DNA of 64,000 nt from an uncultured candidatus Porisulfidus sp. (GTDB lineage: Bacteria > Pseudomonadota > Gammaproteobacteria > Poriferisulfidales > Poriferisulfidaceae): the NCBI GenBank assembly GCA_958431155.1, contig OY288106.1, positions 629,937 through 693,936 on the forward strand, written 5' to 3'. Shown here piece by piece: positions 53,207-62,654 of this stretch (its first letter is position 1; each line of letters begins with the position of its first letter). Below the pieces are notes generated by a model, which saw only the letters and a list, made by a program, of their open reading frames with translations, was not told the DNA's origin and did not search any database. The translations under genes were made by a program, and so were the position numbers.

Positions 53207-53780
53207 CGTCATCGTCGTCATCGTCGTCGATATCTTCCATTATCTCGGCGAATACTTCGATCATCTCCAATGCTGCCACGGCCGCTTCCGCTCCCTTGTT
53301 GCTGACTTTCCGATCGCCTTCCACCCTAGGCGCCGGATCTTGCCAATCATCGAACAGGACCGACCGCTGCTCGGCCTGCTCCCGGGTATCGGTCGTCAGC
53401 ACGCCGAAGAGAATCGGCACGTCCTCTCTCCGGGCCAAGCGGGCGAGGTTGCGTGCGCATTCGGAGGCTACGTAGTCGAAATGAGGGGTTTCCCCACGGA
53501 TTACACAACCTAGCGCAATGATGGCGTCGTACATCCCTGTGTCCGCGCACAGCCGCGCCGCGGCGGGCAGCTCGAAAGCGCCCGGGACGCGAATCAGGTC
53601 GATGTTCTTGACATTGGCGCCGCGTGCCACCAGCGTGGCAGTCGCACCTTCGACCAGGCGATTGACAACCGGCTCGTTGAAGCGAGATGCAACCAGTGCG
53701 AAATCCATGCCCCGGTCGGCCAGCGCACGCTTTTCATCCGGGTCGCGAATCTGTTGGTAGCGAGGTAAGGAATCCGTCAT
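53199..53780 (-). CDS. ribH: 6,7-dimethyl-8-ribityllumazine synthase
   Basis: Makes the riboflavin precursor from the pyrimidinedione and dihydroxybutanone phosphate. The 193-residue protein has the family motifs ASRFNEPVVNRLVEGA, VPGAFELPAAARL, ALGCVIRGETPHFDYVA and FGVLTTDT. The usual length is about 155: here a 20-residue N-terminal lead and a tail ending in Ile followed by nine aspartates extend it. The start overlaps the ribBA stop as ATGA and the end overlaps nusB. Confidence 0.95.
   Translation of the reverse strand: MTDSLPRYQQIRDPDEKRALADRGMDFALVASRFNEPVVNRLVEGATATLVARGANVKNIDLIRVPGAFELPAAARLCADTGMYDAIIALGCVIRGETPHFDYVASECARNLARLARREDVPILFGVLTTDTREQAEQRSVLFDDWQDPAPRVEGDRKVSNKGAEAAVAALEMIEVFAEIMEDIDDDDDDDDD
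53202..53228 (-). repeat. GAC/GAT trinucleotide repeat encoding the RibH Asp tail
   Basis: Nine consecutive GAC or GAT codons form a short imperfect microsatellite at the 3' end of ribH. In a shifted frame the same bases provide the candidate ATG starts of nusB. Such tracts can change length by slippage. Confidence 0.8.
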
Positions 53781-54880
53781 TGTTCAATGTGCTCTACGAC
53801 TTCAAGTCCGAACCCGCCCAGGCCATGGAACACCTGAGGCGCGCTCATCAACCGCATCCGGCGAACCCCGATGTCGGCTAGGATCTGCGAGCCCGCTCCC
53901 AGTACCCGCCGGTCTGTCGGGGCAGTCCGGCCACGAACTGGCTCTGGACTATTGTGCAACATCCGGACACGTTCCAGCAAACGCTGCGGAGATTCCGGCC
54001 AGCGCAGAATCACCGCCACCCCCCGACCCTCGGAGGCGATCCGCTGCAGCGCGTCGCGCAGTGGCCAACCCAGATCCGGCGCCGTGGCCATGGCCACATC
54101 GCCGAGGGTATTTTGCACATGCACACGTACCAGGGTCGCTTCCTGCGAGTCCGGGGTCCCGGCAACCAGCGCCAGATGCACCGTATCGACCGTCAGGTCT
54201 TCGTAGGCGATCAACTCGAACTCCCCGTACTCAGTCGTCAAGTGGCAACTGGCACCGCGGCGCACGGTCGGCTCACGTTCGACCCGATAGCGGATCAGGT
54301 CCTCAATCGTGCCTATCTTGAGTTCATGCTCCTGAGCCAATTCTTCCAACTGCGGGCGCCGTGCCATCGTGCCATCTTCGTTCAGAATCTCCACAATGAC
54401 GGCGGCAGGCTCCAAGCCGGCGAGATGCGCCAAGTCGCATCCCCCTTCGGTATGTCCGGCACGGGTCAGGACCCCCCCGGGCTGCTGCATCAGGCATTGC
54501 AGATGGCCAGGCTGGAGGATATCGCCCGGGCGGGCGTCCGCCGCGACGGCCGCCTGGATCGTGGTCGCTCGGTCCTGTGCCGACACTCCGGTGGTGATGC
54601 CCTCGTGCGCGTCGATGGTAAAGGTGAAATTCGTACGGTGCGCCTCGTCCGTGGTCGGATCCATCAGAGGCAGATTCAATTGCTGGCACCGCTCCCGGGT
54701 CATGGCTAAACACAGCAGGCCGCGGCCGTGACGGGTCATGAAGTTAATATGCTCCGGCGTCGTCAGCGAAGCTGCCACAACCAGATCCCCTTCGTTCTCG
54801 CGAGCCTCGTCATCGGCCAGCACGATCATCCGGCCAGCCCTCAATTCCTGGATCAACTCCTCGGTCGTGTTGAAGTTCAT
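53777..54880 (-). CDS. ribBA: 3,4-dihydroxy-2-butanone 4-phosphate synthase with degenerate GTP cyclohydrolase II-like domain
   Basis: The N-terminal half (about 1-200) is a full RibB: DDEARENEGDLV, the FMTRHGRGLLCLAMT loop, DAHEGITTGVSAQDRATT and AGHTEGGCDLAHLAGL. The C-terminal half resembles RibA, but where RibA has the zinc cysteines (ECLTGD...CDCG) this protein reads VHVQNTLGDVAMATAPD, so GTP cyclohydrolase II activity is unlikely (the RibBX type). A separate ribA should exist elsewhere. It is coupled to ribE and ribH by ATGA overlaps. Confidence 0.93.
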   Translation of the reverse strand: MNFNTTEELIQELRAGRMIVLADDEARENEGDLVVAASLTTPEHINFMTRHGRGLLCLAMTRERCQQLNLPLMDPTTDEAHRTNFTFTIDAHEGITTGVSAQDRATTIQAAVAADARPGDILQPGHLQCLMQQPGGVLTRAGHTEGGCDLAHLAGLEPAAVIVEILNEDGTMARRPQLEELAQEHELKIGTIEDLIRYRVEREPTVRRGASCHLTTEYGEFELIAYEDLTVDTVHLALVAGTPDSQEATLVRVHVQNTLGDVAMATAPDLGWPLRDALQRIASEGRGVAVILRWPESPQRLLERVRMLHNSPEPVRGRTAPTDRRVLGAGSQILADIGVRRMRLMSAPQVFHGLGGFGLEVVEHIEQ

Positions 54881-55482
54881 GTCTCGCTGCGCTCCTCAAG
54901 AAGGCGTTCCAGATATCTCGCCAGCATATCAACTTCCAGATTAACCCGCCGGCCCGCACGGTAGTCGCCCGCCAAACTGACAGCACGGGTATGCGGGACC
55001 AGCGTGACCCCGAATCTGCCCGCCCCAACTCCGGTAACAGTCAAACTTATACCATCCACACAGACCGAGCCACGCGGGACCAAGTAGCGGTGGACTTCCG
55101 GCGGGGCCTCTACTTCCATTCGGCAGCAATCCCCTTCCGGCTCAAGGGAAGCAATTGTGCCGACCGCATCGACATGCCCGCTTACAAGATGTCCACCCAA
55201 CGGTTCGCCGACGCGCAGTGCCGGCTCTAAGTTGACGTCGTTCCCAACTTCCAGGCCACCCAGCGTGGTGAGCTCAAGTGTCGTGTCGCTCAAATCCGCA
55301 TCGAAACTCCCCGTCTCTGCCACGCAAGCGGTCAGGCAGACCCCATTGACGGCAATGCTGTCGCCGGCCCGCACTTCCTGCAGACGGCCCTGCCCCGGAT
55401 GCTGGATGCGCACGCGCCGACCTGAATCCGTAGCCTCTGCGGACACAACTCGGCCTCGCGCTTCGATGATTCCCGTAAACAT
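54877..55482 (-). CDS. ribE: Riboflavin synthase alpha chain
   Basis: Dismutates two lumazine molecules to riboflavin. The 201 residues show the two repeated lumazine-binding halves: MFTGIIEARGRV...NGVCLTAC and GHLVSGHVDAVG...DGISLTVTG. The start overlaps the ribD stop by one base (TGATG), and the stop overlaps ribBA by ATGA. Confidence 0.96.
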   Translation of the reverse strand: MFTGIIEARGRVVSAEATDSGRRVRIQHPGQGRLQEVRAGDSIAVNGVCLTACVAETGSFDADLSDTTLELTTLGGLEVGNDVNLEPALRVGEPLGGHLVSGHVDAVGTIASLEPEGDCCRMEVEAPPEVHRYLVPRGSVCVDGISLTVTGVGAGRFGVTLVPHTRAVSLAGDYRAGRRVNLEVDMLARYLERLLEERSET

Positions 55483-56597
55483 CAGCGATTCCGGTAGTAG
55501 GTCACGCGAACGTCAGGCTCCAGCGCATGAACGTCCTGCAACATCCAATCCAAATGCTCCGGCAGACCTTCGACCGGCGGCAACTCCGCCAAAGGCGCCG
55601 CGTTTGCGCCCAACAGGCGGGGCGCGATATAGACCTTCAACTCGTCGACCAAGTCTTCCTTGAGCAGGGCGCCGACGAATTTTGCGCCGGCCTCGACCAG
55701 CACATCGTTGATTTCGTAGTCGGCCGCCAATCCCGACAGCACCTCTTTCAGGTCCAGCCCCTTCCCCGCCGCCCGCACTGTTCGAACCTCCGTCTCGCCT
55801 GGAACCTCCGCACGGAGCCTTGGTGCATGTTCACCCAGGGTATAGACCACGCAGGAGCCCGGCACCGACCACAGAGCGAGGCGCTCCGAGAGTTCGCCTT
55901 TCCGGTCCATGATCACCCGCAGCGGCTGCCGGACCTGGCCCACGCCCATCTCTTCCGCACCCAGACGAACGTTGAGTCGGGCATCATCCCGGCGCACGGT
56001 AGCGGCCGTCGACAGCACGGCACCGCTTCGAGCCCGCTGCCACTGCACATCGGTGCGTGCCTTCTGGCCTGTAATCCATTGGCTGCTTCCATCGGCCAGC
56101 GCCGTTTTGCCATCCAGGCTCATCGCCTGCTTGACGCAAACCCAGGGCCGACCCGTCGTCATACGTTTCCAGAATCCCTGATTCAGTGCCCGCGCCCGTT
56201 CGGCCCCGGTGCCGACCGCACATTCGATGCCCGCCTCTTCCAACAGGCCGTGGCCCCGTCCGGCCACCTGGGGGTTGGGATCCTCGCAGGCCGAGACGAC
56301 CCGCTTGACCCCGGCGGCGATGATGTCCGGCACGCACGGGGCCGTTCGCCCCTGGTGTGCGCAGGGTTCGAGTGTCACGTACATCGTGGCCCCGTGCGCC
56401 TGGCTGCCCGCCTGCGCCAAGGCCTGAGGCTCGGCATGAGGTTCCCCGGCTCGGCGATGGAAGCCTCGCCCGACCACCGTGCCATCGGCCACCACCAGGC
56501 AGCCGACACAGGGATTAGGCGGGGCGGTATAGCGGCCTCGCTCGGCCAGGTCCAGGGCTTCTTCCATGAAGCGTGCATCCATGTCCCGCACCGTCAT
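55482..56597 (-). CDS. ribD: Bifunctional riboflavin deaminase/reductase RibD
   Basis: Deaminates and then reduces the pyrimidine intermediate of riboflavin synthesis. The 371 residues have a zinc deaminase domain with PHAEPQAL and TLEPCAHQGRTAPC, followed by a NADPH reductase domain (SLDGKTALADGSSQWITG). The start at 56597 overlaps the nrdR stop as ATGA; 56582 is a shorter option. Confidence 0.96.
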   Translation of the reverse strand: MTVRDMDARFMEEALDLAERGRYTAPPNPCVGCLVVADGTVVGRGFHRRAGEPHAEPQALAQAGSQAHGATMYVTLEPCAHQGRTAPCVPDIIAAGVKRVVSACEDPNPQVAGRGHGLLEEAGIECAVGTGAERARALNQGFWKRMTTGRPWVCVKQAMSLDGKTALADGSSQWITGQKARTDVQWQRARSGAVLSTAATVRRDDARLNVRLGAEEMGVGQVRQPLRVIMDRKGELSERLALWSVPGSCVVYTLGEHAPRLRAEVPGETEVRTVRAAGKGLDLKEVLSGLAADYEINDVLVEAGAKFVGALLKEDLVDELKVYIAPRLLGANAAPLAELPPVEGLPEHLDWMLQDVHALEPDVRVTYYRNR

Positions 56598-57130
56598 GGC
56601 GAACGGTCGTCCGGAGCTTCCCCTCCACTCAGCAGGTCCATCTGTTTGCGCCGCGCCGATTCCGGCAACGCATTGGCTTCGCGCTCCAGCAGCTGCCGCC
56701 ACTGTTCGATGGTGGTGATCTCCTCGAACACCGAGGCATACAGGATGCAGGCGATCTGATCACGCTCGCGCAACTCGTCGATCACCCACCTCCCCAGGGT
56801 TCGGCTCGGGATGCTCTTGCCCGCATAGGAACGCGCCCGGTCGCACACGTTCTGGACCATCTCCTCGACCGTGTCCGGGCTGACCGGCCGGTTGCGCAGC
56901 GCCATCTCGATGCTCCAGATCAGCTTCTCGGTATCGAACGCCTGCAGGACCGCCTGTCCCTTCTTGTCGACATCCGGAAGCTTCAGCTTCGGCCGCTCGT
57001 AGGTGGTGAACCGTTTCTGCTCGCAATTCGGATTCAGGCATTGGCGACGGCGGCGCACCTGGTCGCCCCCGCCCACGGGCCGGGAATCCAGTACCTGGGT
57101 GTTGGCGTTTTTGCAGAACGGGCAGCGCAC
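56594..57130 (-). CDS. nrdR: Transcriptional repressor NrdR
   Basis: Zinc-ribbon/ATP-cone repressor of ribonucleotide reductase genes. The 178 residues begin MRCPFCKNANTQVLDSR with Cys pairs CPFC and CLNPNC, then RFTTYER and an ATP-cone (about 48-140). The C-terminal part runs slightly past the usual 150 residues. No NrdR box was identified in the window. It lies 39 bases after glyA and is coupled to ribD. Confidence 0.96.
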   Translation of the reverse strand: MRCPFCKNANTQVLDSRPVGGGDQVRRRRQCLNPNCEQKRFTTYERPKLKLPDVDKKGQAVLQAFDTEKLIWSIEMALRNRPVSPDTVEEMVQNVCDRARSYAGKSIPSRTLGRWVIDELRERDQIACILYASVFEEITTIEQWRQLLEREANALPESARRKQMDLLSGGEAPDDRSP

Positions 57131-57169
57131 GATCTCCTCGTCAGTGCCCTGCTCTCCGGTCCGGACCGG

Positions 57170-58429
57170 TTAGTCGGCCTCGTACACCGGATAACGCGCG
57201 CAAATCTCCCGCACCTGTTCACGCACGCGATCGATTACGGACTCGTCGCCCAGGCCATCGATGATGTCGCACATCCAGCCGGCCAGCGTGCGGCATTCGT
57301 CTTCCTTGAAGCCCCGGGTGGTGACGGCAGGCGTGCCGACCCGGATGCCACTGGTGACGAACGGTGACTTCGGGTCGTTGGGCACGGTGTTCTTGTTCAC
57401 CGTAATGTACGCCCGCCCCAGCGCGGCATCGACTTCCTTGCCCGTCAGCTCCTGAGCGATGAAGTCGACCAGGAACAGGTGGTCGTCGGTCCCGCCGGAG
57501 ACAACCTTGTAGTTGCGCGAGATGAACACGTCGGCCATGGCCTTGGCGTTGGCCAGCACCTGGAGCTGGTACTCCTTGAACTCGGGCTGGGCGGCTTCGC
57601 GGAACGCCACCGCCTTGCCCGCGATGACGTGCATCAGCGGGCCGCCCTGCATGCCGGGGAAGACCATGGAATTGATCTTCTTGGTGATTTCTTCGTTTTC
57701 GCGGGCGATGATGAAGCCGCTGCGCGGGCCGCGCAGGGTCTTGTGGGTGGTGGACGTCACCACGTCGGCGACCGGCACCGGGTTTGGATAGAGATCCGCC
57801 GCGATCAGTCCCGAGACATGCGCCATATCGACCATCAGCAAGGCCCCGACGGAATCGCTGATGTCGCGGAAACGCTGCCAGTCCATAACGCGCGAATACG
57901 CGGAAAACCCGGCCACGATCATCTTCGGGCGGTGCTCGGCAGCCAGCTGTTCCACCTGATCGTAATCCACCTCGCCGGTTTCCGGGTTCAGACCGTACTG
58001 GACCGCGTTGTAGTTCTGTCCGGAAAAATTGACGTGCGAACCGTGCGTCAGATGTCCGCCATGGGCGAGCGCCATGCCGAGCAGGGTGTCGCCCGGCTTC
58101 AGCAGCGCGGTGTAGACTGCGGCATTCGCCTGCGATCCGGCATGCGGCTGCACGTTGGCATAGTCCGCCTTGTACAACTCGCAGGCGCGGTCGATCGCCA
58201 GCTGCTCAACCACGTCCACGTGCTCGCAACCTCCGTAGTAGCGCTTGGCGGGATAGCCTTCCGCGTACTTGTTGGTCAGCACCGATCCCTGGGCCTCCAA
58301 GATCCGGGGGCTGGTGTAGTTCTCGGAAGCAATCAGTTCGATATGCTCCTCCTGCCGAAGGCGCTCCGCTTCCATCGCTGCAGCAATTTCCGGGTCGAAT
58401 CCGGCAATAGTCAAGTCGTTCTTGAACAT
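57170..58429 (-). CDS. glyA: Serine hydroxymethyltransferase
   Basis: PLP enzyme interconverting serine and glycine with tetrahydrofolate, the main one-carbon source. The 419 residues start [15 protein letters not shown], with the PLP lysine in [16 protein letters not shown] and the substrate loops [10 protein letters not shown] and [10 protein letters not shown]. The ATG at 58429 is preferred to one five codons upstream. It is the first gene of the glyA-nrdR-rib operon. Confidence 0.97.
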   Translation of the reverse strand: MFKNDLTIAGFDPEIAAAMEAERLRQEEHIELIASENYTSPRILEAQGSVLTNKYAEGYPAKRYYGGCEHVDVVEQLAIDRACELYKADYANVQPHAGSQANAAVYTALLKPGDTLLGMALAHGGHLTHGSHVNFSGQNYNAVQYGLNPETGEVDYDQVEQLAAEHRPKMIVAGFSAYSRVMDWQRFRDISDSVGALLMVDMAHVSGLIAADLYPNPVPVADVVTSTTHKTLRGPRSGFIIARENEEITKKINSMVFPGMQGGPLMHVIAGKAVAFREAAQPEFKEYQLQVLANAKAMADVFISRNYKVVSGGTDDHLFLVDFIAQELTGKEVDAALGRAYITVNKNTVPNDPKSPFVTSGIRVGTPAVTTRGFKEDECRTLAGWMCDIIDGLGDESVIDRVREQVREICARYPVYEAD

Positions 58430-58480
58430 GGGCAGTCCTATCAACGTGTCGGACGCGGCATTATAAGGGTTACACCTACC

Positions 58481-58864
58481 TCAGGCAGGGTTGCCCTTCG
58501 CCAGCCGCAGCAGCAACTCGGGCAAGCTCGCTTCTGCGCCCAAATGTTCGCACAGGCAGATCGTGGCGTGCGGATACCGTTCGCGAGCCTGATCCAGAAG
58601 CGCCGGAACATCGTCGCGGACGTGACGGCCCGCCGCCAGAAAATACGGCAAGACCCACAACTGCGTCGCGCCCTGCGCAACGCAGACACCAATGCCGGTC
58701 GGAATGTCCGGCTCGGCGATCTCGAGAAAGGCATGCGTGATGATTTCGAACCGGGCGCCCGAGGCCTCGCGCAGCCGCTCCGTGAGCTGGGCCACTTCGG
58801 CATTGGCCTCCGGCAGGCGCGAGCCATGCGCAACCAGCAACAGCGCACGCTTGCCGGTATTCAT
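58481..58864 (-). CDS. cbiX: Small CbiX/SirB-type chelatase
   Basis: Single-domain sirohydrochlorin chelatase (127 residues) inserting cobalt or iron into sirohydrochlorin. The metal-binding histidines are in LLVAHGSRLPEAN and PYFLAAGRHVRDD. The start overlaps the kdsB stop by ATGA, although the pathway is unrelated to KDO. Whether it serves siroheme or cobalamin cannot be read from the sequence. Confidence 0.87.
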   Translation of the reverse strand: MNTGKRALLLVAHGSRLPEANAEVAQLTERLREASGARFEIITHAFLEIAEPDIPTGIGVCVAQGATQLWVLPYFLAAGRHVRDDVPALLDQARERYPHATICLCEHLGAEASLPELLLRLAKGNPA

Positions 58865-59589
58865 GCCAAGGCCTCCATCGCGGTGCGCACGCGCGCCAAA
58901 TCCTCGGGGGTGTCCACACCCGGCGGCGTTGCCTCAACGCCCGTCTCGACATGAACGCGAAGGCCGTGGTGGAGTATCCGGCACTGTTCCAGCGATTCTT
59001 CCAGCTCCTGCGGCGCCGGCGGCAGTCCGACATACCGGGCAAGCCCGCCTGCCCGGTAAGCGTAGATTCCCAGGTGGCGCTGACAACGCACCTCCTCCAC
59101 CTGCTGCGGGGATCGACTGAAACCCTCGGCGTACCCCTCCTCATCCCGCCAGACCTTGACCACCTGGGGGCGATCCCAGTCCCCTGCCTCAAGAGGCTCG
59201 CTCAAGGTTGCCGCAAAGGCTTCCTTTCGCGCAGACAGGTTCCCGGCCACCTGGGCGATCAGAGCAGGCGGGAGCATCGGCTCGTCGGCCTGCACGTTGA
59301 CCACAATCGCATCCGCACCCCAATCCAGATACTCCAGCAACTCGCCCAGGCGAGCCGTGCCGTTGGGGTGGTCCGGACGCGTCATCCAGACAGGGGCGCC
59401 AAACGAACGGGCGCAGCCGGCCACGGCCTCGTCCGCTGCCGCAATCACGACGGAAGCAGCTCCGCTCTGCTGGGCGTGTTCAAAAACCCAGTGCAGCATC
59501 GGTCGCCCGCCGATTTCAAGCAGTGGCTTGTTCGGCAGCCGGCTTGAGGCACTCCGTGCCGGAATCGCCACGTGAAAGGATTCCGTCAT
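58861..59589 (-). CDS. kdsB: 3-deoxy-manno-octulosonate cytidylyltransferase
   Basis: Activates KDO as CMP-KDO for the LPS core. The 242 residues show [22 protein letters not shown], the metal aspartate region [13 protein letters not shown] and [10 protein letters not shown]. Its position in a block with msbA, lpxK and the Trm112-like gene is the usual order. It is coupled by ATGA overlaps on both sides. Confidence 0.95.
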   Translation of the reverse strand: MTESFHVAIPARSASSRLPNKPLLEIGGRPMLHWVFEHAQQSGAASVVIAAADEAVAGCARSFGAPVWMTRPDHPNGTARLGELLEYLDWGADAIVVNVQADEPMLPPALIAQVAGNLSARKEAFAATLSEPLEAGDWDRPQVVKVWRDEEGYAEGFSRSPQQVEEVRCQRHLGIYAYRAGGLARYVGLPPAPQELEESLEQCRILHHGLRVHVETGVEATPPGVDTPEDLARVRTAMEALA

Positions 59590-59783
59590 GAGTCATGCCG
59601 GTAGTTCTGGCACTCCTCTTCCGTCAGTCCGCGTGCCTCTTCTTCCAATAGCACCGGGATATCGTCGCGGACCGGGTAGGCCAGGCGTCCCGACAGTGAA
59701 ATCAGCTCCTGCCGCTCACGGTCGTACAGCAGCGGTCCCTTGGTCACCGGGCAGACGAGAATATCCAGCAGCCTTTTATCCAT
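59586..59783 (-). CDS. ycaR: Trm112-like protein (YcaR)
   Basis: Small protein of 65 residues opening [18 protein letters not shown], with [20 protein letters not shown], the standard YcaR/Trm112 pattern; only one cysteine of the zinc site is kept. It lies between lpxK and kdsB as in E. coli and Pseudomonas. Its role in this operon is not established. Confidence 0.92.
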   Translation of the reverse strand: MDKRLLDILVCPVTKGPLLYDRERQELISLSGRLAYPVRDDIPVLLEEEARGLTEEECQNYRHDS

Positions 59784-59801
59784 TCTGTATCCACCTCTTG
59801 C

Positions 59802-62654
59802 TCATGTCCCTGCTTCGGGGTTCCGGGACTCCAGTGTCCTGGCCTTTCGGTCGTCCTCAATGGCGCGTTGCACGCTACCGACGATTTCCTTGCCGATCTC
59901 TGGACCCAGTGCCACATCGACCTCCAAAGAATACCACTGTTCGCGCGCAAAACGCTCGCACTTGATCGCGTCCTTGGGGGTCATGACCACCGCATGCCCG
60001 TCCGCAAAGTCGAGTTCCTCGATCCGGAAAGGATGGTGGTCCTCGTAGATATGCGCAATCGCATCGATGCCCGCGCGCGCCAACGATTCCAGGAACCGGT
60101 GCGGGTTGCCGACCCCGCAGACCGCGTGCACGGTCTGCCCGGCAAGGCTGGACAACGGCATCGTGCTTCCGTCGAGTAGCAAGCGCAAATACCGCACCCG
60201 CAGATCGAAGCGGTGCTCTCCCGGCTGTGGCTCTCCCCCATGCACCAGGATCCAGTCGGCCGAACGCGCGCGTTTCAGGGGTTCCCGCAACGGTCCGGCG
60301 GGCAGGCACAGGCCGTTGCCGTACCTGCGTCTGCCGTCCACCACCAGGATCTCCAGCTGCCGTGCCAGGCCCAGATGTTGCAACCCATCGTCCGAAAGGA
60401 TGATACTGACGGGATGCTGGTCGCAAAGCGCCCGGGCGGCGACGGCCCGGTTGGGTCCGGCAAACACGGGGCAGCCTGTCTGTGTCGCGATCAGAACCGC
60501 CTCTTCTCCGACTTCCTCCGGGCAAGTCGACGCAGTAACCTCGCGAGGCCAGGCCGGGCTGTCGCCCCGGTAGCCCCGGCACACGATTCCCACCAAAACT
60601 CCCAGATCCCGAAGCTGGAGCGCAAGCCAGACCACCAGAGGGGTTTTCCCCGTGCCCCCGACGCTCAGGTTGCCGATCACCACCACCGGCACCGGCAGTG
60701 AAAGAGGCCGGTTCAGCCAGCGGCGCCAGACCCGCCGCAAAAACACGCCCGTCCGGTACAGCCAACTCAGCGGTCGCAAGGCCCAGACCCAGCGGCTGTC
60801 TTCGTACCAGACGGACTCGGCAAAGCCCGTGGCCCAAGTCTGATGCTGGGTTTTCTCCTTTTCCAGCAACTCCCCGCGCCTGGGAGGCTGCTCCTCGACG
60901 TCTCCTACATCATGGAACTGATGCTGGTAAAGCTTTCTGTAGGCCTGGTTTCTCTGGATAAGCTCGGCATGCGTGCCCTGCTCCACGATCTCGCCATGCT
61001 CCAGGACGACGATCCGGTCCGCGCGCTCGACCGTCGATAGGCGGTGCGCGATGATCAGGGTCGTGGACACCTCCATGATCTTGTCCAACGCTTCCTGCAC
61101 GTACCGTTCGGATTCGCTGTCCAGCGACGAAGTCGCCTCGTCCAGGATCAGGATCGGCGCCCGCTTGTACAGGGCCCGGGCCAAGGCCAAGCGCTGCCGC
61201 TGGCCTCCAGACAACTGCACGCCCCCTTCTCCGATGACGGTTTCCAGTCCCTGCGGCAGGCGGTCCACGAATTCGTCCACATGTGCGCTACGCAGTGCAA
61301 GGTCCAGGTCGTGCTGCTGGTCCGGATCGACCCCGTAGGTGATGTTGTTGCGCACCGTGTCGTTGAACAGAACCACGTTCTGCCCCACATAGCTGATCAA
61401 TCCGCGAAGGTCGTCCAAGCGCAAGTCGTTGATCGGGATGCCGTCGATCCGGATTTCTCCGCTCTCCGGCGTATAGAAGCGCGGCAAGAGGTTGGCCAGC
61501 GAGGTCTTGCCGGAGCCGGAGCGCCCGACCAGGGCGACGGTCTCTCCCCGCCGAACCGTCAGCGAGACGTCGTGCAGCGCATCGCGGTCCGCATTGCGGT
61601 AGCGCAAGCTGATTCGGTCGTAGACGATCGACTCCTGCAGATCCTGCTTGGCATGTTCGCCCTGATCTTGCTCCACCGGGGCGTCAATCATCTGGAAGAC
61701 CTGCTGGCCGGCGGCAATGCTCTGCTGCAGCCGGGTATTGACCTGCACCAGGTTGCGCGCGGGCGCGAGCAACATCAGCATGGCAAACATGAACGACACG
61801 AACCCGCCAACCGTAATGGTCTCCAGCACGCCCTCCAGCGTCACCAGGTAGACGATCCCAGCCCAGGCCAGCCCGACCAGAAGCATGATGATGGAAGACA
61901 CCAGGGCCGCCATCTGCTGTGTACGCACCTGCCGCTTCCGGAAATACTCGGTGGTGTCATCGAAGCGTTTCTTCTCCAGATCTTCGGCCTGAAACACCTT
62001 CACAACCCGGTAGCCCTGGATCACCTCCTGGGTGTTCTGCACGGTCTGGGTCAGCGCTTCCATCATGCGATGGCTGAGTTTCCGGACTCGCCGGTTGCTG
62101 CTCGGGATCAGCCAAGCAAACACCGGCACGGCCGCCAGAAACGCGAGGGTCAGAACCCAGCTGACGTAAAGCATCCAGCCGATCAGGCCGATCACCATCA
62201 GGCTGTCCCGGATCAGGATGGTGAGGCTCTTCGACGCGGCTGTCGTGACGCCCTCGACGTGACTGGTGATTCGCGCCAGGAAATCGCTGGATGCGGTGTG
62301 ATCGTGGGTCTCGGCCGGAATGTCGAGCAGCCGCGCGAACATCTTGCGCCGCAGGTCCCGCACCAACCGCGAGCCGATCTGCGCCATGCAAGACGCGCTG
62401 AGGTACGAGCCGACCGCCCGCAGCACGAAGATCCCGATCAGGGCCAGCGGCACCCAGCGAATGACGTCCGGCTGCTGCTCGACGATCGCGCCGTCCAGGA
62501 TCGGCTTCATCAGCGCCGACAGCGCCGGGCCCGTCGCGGCTTCCATCGCCATTCCGAGAACTGCCAGAGCCAGAATGCTGGACTGACCTTGCAGGGCCAA
62601 GCGCAGAAGTTGCCGGTATATGTCCTTACCGGTGCGGCGCGAGATCTCGTTCAC
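59802..62654 (-). CDS. msbA-lpxK: MsbA-LpxK fusion: lipid A flippase joined to tetraacyldisaccharide 4'-kinase
   Basis: One uninterrupted 950-residue frame. Residues about 1-590 are MsbA: a transmembrane domain (about 15-300), Walker A GRSGSGKT (378-385 region), signature LSGGQRQR (481-488) and Walker B ILILDEATSS. A charged linker (about 581-606) leads into LpxK (about 607-935), with WLYRTGVF, the P-loop GNLSVGGTGKTP (661-672), SDDGLQHLGLAR and GPLREPLKRA. No stop and no ATG occur in the linker; a TTG (residue 597) is the only possible internal start. In most relatives these are adjacent separate genes. The fusion would join LpxK's lipid A kinase with the flippase that exports core-lipid A. 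Coupled to exbD by ATGA. Confidence 0.9.
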   Translation of the reverse strand: MNEISRRTGKDIYRQLLRLALQGQSSILALAVLGMAMEAATGPALSALMKPILDGAIVEQQPDVIRWVPLALIGIFVLRAVGSYLSASCMAQIGSRLVRDLRRKMFARLLDIPAETHDHTASSDFLARITSHVEGVTTAASKSLTILIRDSLMVIGLIGWMLYVSWVLTLAFLAAVPVFAWLIPSSNRRVRKLSHRMMEALTQTVQNTQEVIQGYRVVKVFQAEDLEKKRFDDTTEYFRKRQVRTQQMAALVSSIIMLLVGLAWAGIVYLVTLEGVLETITVGGFVSFMFAMLMLLAPARNLVQVNTRLQQSIAAGQQVFQMIDAPVEQDQGEHAKQDLQESIVYDRISLRYRNADRDALHDVSLTVRRGETVALVGRSGSGKTSLANLLPRFYTPESGEIRIDGIPINDLRLDDLRGLISYVGQNVVLFNDTVRNNITYGVDPDQQHDLDLALRSAHVDEFVDRLPQGLETVIGEGGVQLSGGQRQRLALARALYKRAPILILDEATSSLDSESERYVQEALDKIMEVSTTLIIAHRLSTVERADRIVVLEHGEIVEQGTHAELIQRNQAYRKLYQHQFHDVGDVEEQPPRRGELLEKEKTQHQTWATGFAESVWYEDSRWVWALRPLSWLYRTGVFLRRVWRRWLNRPLSLPVPVVVIGNLSVGGTGKTPLVVWLALQLRDLGVLVGIVCRGYRGDSPAWPREVTASTCPEEVGEEAVLIATQTGCPVFAGPNRAVAARALCDQHPVSIILSDDGLQHLGLARQLEILVVDGRRRYGNGLCLPAGPLREPLKRARSADWILVHGGEPQPGEHRFDLRVRYLRLLLDGSTMPLSSLAGQTVHAVCGVGNPHRFLESLARAGIDAIAHIYEDHHPFRIEELDFADGHAVVMTPKDAIKCERFAREQWYSLEVDVALGPEIGKEIVGSVQRAIEDDRKARTLESRNPEAGT

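Noticed and set aside
53202-53228. Trinucleotide repeats as a CRISPR-like or regulatory array
   Set aside because: The repeat is a codon run encoding Asp residues; there are no spacers.
57479-58954. 491-residue open frame antisense to glyA and cbiX
   Set aside because: Crosses two well-supported genes and has no domain signature.
60780-60900. Hidden frameshift or stop separating msbA from lpxK
   Set aside because: I translated through the linker and found a continuous frame with no stop; the P-loop regions on both sides are intact.
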